A stretch of 64,000 nucleotides of DNA from Thiodiazotropha sp040507225. Lineage in GTDB: Bacteria; Pseudomonadota; Gammaproteobacteria; Chromatiales; Chromatiaceae. Location: contig JBEVVG010000002.1 in NCBI GenBank assembly GCA_040507225.1, positions 558,001-622,000 of the forward strand, read 5' to 3'. The notes under the pieces were generated by a model, which saw only the letters and a program-made list of their open reading frames with translations, did not search any database and was not told where the DNA came from. Of this stretch, positions 61,475-64,000 are shown piece by piece; positions within the stretch are counted from its first letter, which is position 1, and every line of letters starts with the position of its first letter. The translations under genes and the position numbers were made by a program.

Positions 61475-61996
61475 TCAATTGGGGCTGGTCATTCCGACGG
61501 CCAGTTGTGTTTGCTGGTCGTCGGAGGCCATTTTTGTCAGATGACAGTTGCTCAGCTGAAGTTGAGGCGGTTCTGTCGAAAAGATGAACGGGGCGGTTTT
61601 CAATAATGCGCTCAAACCCAGGATCTGCCGGGTGGTTCCCGGAAATACCGCGACTTCAACCTCTTCCAGAAGACACTCGTCTCCAATCAGCACATCGCGT
61701 ACGGCGTAAACCGGCACCCGCATCTCGCTGCCGTTGGCCAAGACCCCTTTCAGATCCCGGATGTAGCGGGGCTTGGAAACACTGCGCAGCTCAGCGAGGG
61801 TGGTTTCATTGATGGTCATGTAGCTGGATCCCGTGTCCACCATGAACTCTGAGGCCGGCATGCTGCCGATCTTGCCAGAGATGTAATAGGTGTTCGCGCC
61901 TTTCGAATGCATCGGAACGTCGAATACGAACTGTTCGGCGCGAAGCAGCCCCGTCGAAGCGAAAACCAACAGGGCGCTGAGGATGAATTTGAGCAT
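61475..61996 (-). CDS. Retropepsin-like aspartic protease, exported
   Basis: A 173-residue protein with signal peptide LKFILSALLVFASTGLLRA. The mature part is a single retropepsin-type domain: FMVDTGSSYMTINETTLAEL holds the catalytic DTGS, and QILGLSALL is the matching hydrophobic-hydrophobic-Gly motif. Such enzymes work as homodimers. ATG 61996 is chosen as the signal begins there and AGGGA is just upstream; ATG 62020 is also in frame. It faces the EF-hand gene with its end 22 bases away. Substrate unknown. Confidence 0.8.
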   Translation of the reverse strand: MLKFILSALLVFASTGLLRAEQFVFDVPMHSKGANTYYISGKIGSMPASEFMVDTGSSYMTINETTLAELRSVSKPRYIRDLKGVLANGSEMRVPVYAVRDVLIGDECLLEEVEVAVFPGTTRQILGLSALLKTAPFIFSTEPPQLQLSNCHLTKMASDDQQTQLAVGMTSPN

Positions 61997-62121
61997 GATT
62001 CCCTGGACCGTATATCTCATTTGCCTGATTATGTTTTCGGTCAGGGCGGGGTGAACTTTAACCGGTGGACGGGTTCCCGCCTCCCGAAATCACTGGCCAC
62101 GCGCTGCAGAAAGGAGAAGCC

Positions 62122-62364
62122 GTGCGCATGGAACGAAAATATCTGTTGTTCAATAACCCCCTGTCCTGGCTCGGTGTGCTGGCGGGCATCGGCGCCTTGT
62201 ATCTGTTCATGGAGTATTTCGCTCATGCGTTACGCGACTATGAATTTGCGGTGGGTTTCATTCTGGCGGTCATCTCTGTGGTAATGGTCAACCTGTGCTA
62301 TTGGCTCGAGCGGCGTCACCTGGAAAAATCCGCCCCGGCAATCCGGCAGGAGGAATCGGACTGA
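62122..62364 (+). CDS. Small inner-membrane protein, function unknown
   Basis: An 80-residue protein with two helices, LSWLGVLAGIGALYLFMEYF and FAVGFILAVISVVMVNLCYW, and a charged tail ERRHLEKSAPAIRQEESD. GTG 62122 has AGGAG five bases before it; ATG 62128 is possible. Upstream in-frame codons are not supported. No family recognised. Confidence 0.65.
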   Translation: MRMERKYLLFNNPLSWLGVLAGIGALYLFMEYFAHALRDYEFAVGFILAVISVVMVNLCYWLERRHLEKSAPAIRQEESD

Positions 62365-62644
62365 AGCCTGGGCTGGCATGAGATTGCGATACGCTGACCC
62401 GGCCTGCGGCCAGGGGATTGTGGTGGGAGTCATCCCAGCGATGGTTTCCGGGGTGCCGGACAACCTGTGCCACGGAACCCGGCGGCGCCAGCGGGATCTA
62501 TCCGCCGGTGACTCGTGGCAGGACTGAACCCCATCATTCAGCGCGGATTTTTGTTACAGTATCCGGCCCGGATCCGCCATCCGGCCGGGGCGGGCGCTAG
62601 ACTGACCGCTCATCGAATACCGAGACCCATGAGACCGTTTCACC

Positions 62645-63919
62645 ATGATTCATAACCAGATCACCGACATCACCGACTACATGAGACGACTGGGCAGGCG
62701 TGCACGGGAGGCGTCCCGGGTGCTGGCAAGCAGCCCTACGGTGCTGAAGAACCGGGCACTCGAAGCGATTGCCGGGGCCCTGGATCATTCCCGGGATACG
62801 CTGATGGAGAAAAACAGTCTCGATCTGCAGGCGGGTCGTGAAAAGGGGCTGGATCCGGCCCTCCTGGATCGCCTGGAACTGACCCCCGCGCGGATTGACA
62901 GCATGATCGAGGGCGTGCGGCAGATTGCCGCCCTGTCCGACCCGATCGGTGAGGTCTTCGACATGAAATACCAGCCCAGTGGGATTCAGGTCGGGCGCAT
63001 GCGGGTTCCCCTCGGAGTGGTCGGCATCATCTATGAGTCCCGGCCCAACGTCACGGCCGATGCCGCGGCTCTGTGCCTCAAATCGGGGAATGCGACGATT
63101 CTGCGGGGTGGTTCCGAGGCCTACCATTCGAACCAGGCCATCGCTACCTGTATCCAGGCCGGGCTTTCGAAGGCCGGGCTACCGGAATTCGCGGTTCAGG
63201 TGGTGGCCACCACGGACCGGGCCGCGGTGGGTGAACTGATTGCCATGCCGGCCTTCGTCGATGTGATCATTCCGCGTGGCGGCAAGGGTCTGATCGAACG
63301 CATCAGCCAGGATGCCCGGGTGCCGGTGATCAAGCATCTGGACGGTATCTGCCATGTGTACATCGACGATCAGGCCGAAGTGGGCAAGGCCTTCGATATC
63401 GCGATGAACGCCAAAACTCAGAGGTATGGCACCTGCAACACCATGGAGACGCTGCTGGTGGCCCGTGAAATTTCCGAGGAGATGCTGCTGATGCTCGCCG
63501 CGCCGCTGTTCGAAAAGGGTGTGGAGATCCGCGGTTGCGCCGAAACCTGCCAGATCATCGATGGCTGTGAGGCGGCCAGCGACGAGGACTGGGATACCGA
63601 GTATCTTGCGCCGATCCTGTCGATCCGGGTGGTCAACGGGCTGGACCAGGCCATCGACCACATCAACACCCACAGTTCCCAGCACACCGACGCAATCGTC
63701 ACGGAGAATTACACCCGTGCACGACGTTTCCTCACCGAAGTCGATTCGAGTTCCGTGATGGTCAACGCCTCGACCCGGTTCGCGGACGGATTCGAATATG
63801 GACTGGGGGCCGAGATCGGCATCTCCACGGACAAGTTTCATGCCCGGGGACCGGTCGGGCTCGAGGGGCTGACCTCGGTCAAATATATCGTGCTGGGAGA
63901 CGGACACATCCGTAGTTGA
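62645..63919 (+). CDS. proA: Glutamate-5-semialdehyde dehydrogenase
   Basis: A 424-residue enzyme of proline synthesis that reduces glutamyl-5-phosphate with NADPH. Family blocks include VPLGVVGIIYESRPNVTADA near 122-141, LKSGNATILRGGSEAYHSN and the catalytic Cys in RYGTCNTMETLLVA. The C-terminal FGLGAEIGISTDK-type segment is seen as YGLGAEIGISTDKFHARGPV. It stands next to nadD, as in many gammaproteobacteria; proB is not in the window. Confidence 0.97.
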   Translation: MIHNQITDITDYMRRLGRRAREASRVLASSPTVLKNRALEAIAGALDHSRDTLMEKNSLDLQAGREKGLDPALLDRLELTPARIDSMIEGVRQIAALSDPIGEVFDMKYQPSGIQVGRMRVPLGVVGIIYESRPNVTADAAALCLKSGNATILRGGSEAYHSNQAIATCIQAGLSKAGLPEFAVQVVATTDRAAVGELIAMPAFVDVIIPRGGKGLIERISQDARVPVIKHLDGICHVYIDDQAEVGKAFDIAMNAKTQRYGTCNTMETLLVAREISEEMLLMLAAPLFEKGVEIRGCAETCQIIDGCEAASDEDWDTEYLAPILSIRVVNGLDQAIDHINTHSSQHTDAIVTENYTRARRFLTEVDSSSVMVNASTRFADGFEYGLGAEIGISTDKFHARGPVGLEGLTSVKYIVLGDGHIRS

Positions 63920-63923
63920 GACG

Positions 63924-64000
63924 ATGATCGGTGTCTTTGGCGGTACCTTCGATCCGATCCATTTCGGCCACCTGCGCTCCGCCCTGGAGGTGCTGCAGGG
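63924..64000 (+). CDS. nadD: Nicotinate-nucleotide adenylyltransferase, 5' part
   Basis: Only the first 25 codons are in the window. They read MIGVFGGTFDPIHFGHLRSA, with the GGTFDPIHxGH nucleotide-binding motif of NadD, which makes deamido-NAD from nicotinate mononucleotide. It starts 4 bases after the proA stop. The place after holA and proA supports nadD over coaD, which has the related GxFDPxTxGH motif. Confidence 0.92.
   Translation, partial: MIGVFGGTFDPIHFGHLRSALEVLQ

Noticed and set aside
61469..61485. GCCCC/GGGGC stem after the second EF-hand gene
   Set aside because: No T run on either strand, and it overlaps the end of the convergent protease gene; not firm enough to call a terminator.

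Overview
The window reads as chromosome of a free-living or symbiotic gammaproteobacterium with fairly high GC. The evidence is the set and order of housekeeping genes: xerC, a DUF484 gene, dapF and lptM at the left; a class I adenylate cyclase (cyaA) in the middle; leuS, lptE, holA, proA and nadD at the right. The mix of a full glycan-export locus, a short exosortase and a type II secretion operon would fit a sulfur-oxidising Chromatiales-like lineage, but no gene here proves the order. I see no tRNA, rRNA, CRISPR array, insertion sequence or prophage.

Layout. 1-3437: end of a gene probably paired with an MMPL/RND exporter, then that exporter. 3459-11888 (minus): xerC, DUF484, dapF, lptM, then four envelope-glycan genes (YfhO-like, LPG-synthase-TM-like, polysaccharide pyruvyl transferase, FrhB-like). 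12038-13234: an XrtH-type exosortase and its associated membrane protein. 13328-15271 (minus): a WbpM/PglF-type UDP-sugar 4,6-dehydratase. 15473-23471: a type II secretion operon gspE to gspM plus a GspC/N-like gene, without gspD. 23475-26694: ABC-F ATPase, RRM protein, DUF2939 protein. 26843-30534: a PAS protein with a degenerate GGDEF domain, overlapping cyaA. 30529-39743: sulfotransferase, FKBP isomerase, a gtrB/gtrA/GT-C module, an ABC polysaccharide exporter (Wzm/Wzt), an LpxL-like acyltransferase and a lipoprotein. 40240-43376: a large, apparently very highly expressed secreted protein with a strong terminator, then a parvulin. 43426-55614: a second glycan locus (giant methyltransferase-glycosyltransferase fusion, DUF3144, GT2, methyltransferase, Wzx-like flippase, two GT4s, epimerase, WecA-like initiating transferase, GT2). 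55788-64000: globin, leuS-lptE-holA, two paralogous EF-hand proteins, retropepsin-like protease, small membrane protein, proA and the start of nadD.

How it works together. Roughly half of the window builds, exports or decorates surface glycans. The dehydratase, epimerase and WecA-like transferase would make and load an undecaprenyl-linked sugar. The GT2/GT4 enzymes extend it. A Wzx-like flippase and a Wzm/Wzt ABC pair give two export routes, and the gtr-like module and sulfotransferase could decorate the product. The T2SS, exosortase, periplasmic isomerases and the abundant secreted protein fit a cell that invests heavily in its outer surface.

The most interesting non-coding signals are: a possible H-type pseudoknot in the leader of the RRM gene; a perfect 11-bp inverted repeat bracketing the start codon of the flippase; a consensus CRP site at the sulfotransferase promoter; matching CRP-like sites before both EF-hand genes; and several inverted repeats around the abundant secreted protein and the parvulin. 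All coordinates and repeats were read by eye; family assignments are from motif recognition without a database search.
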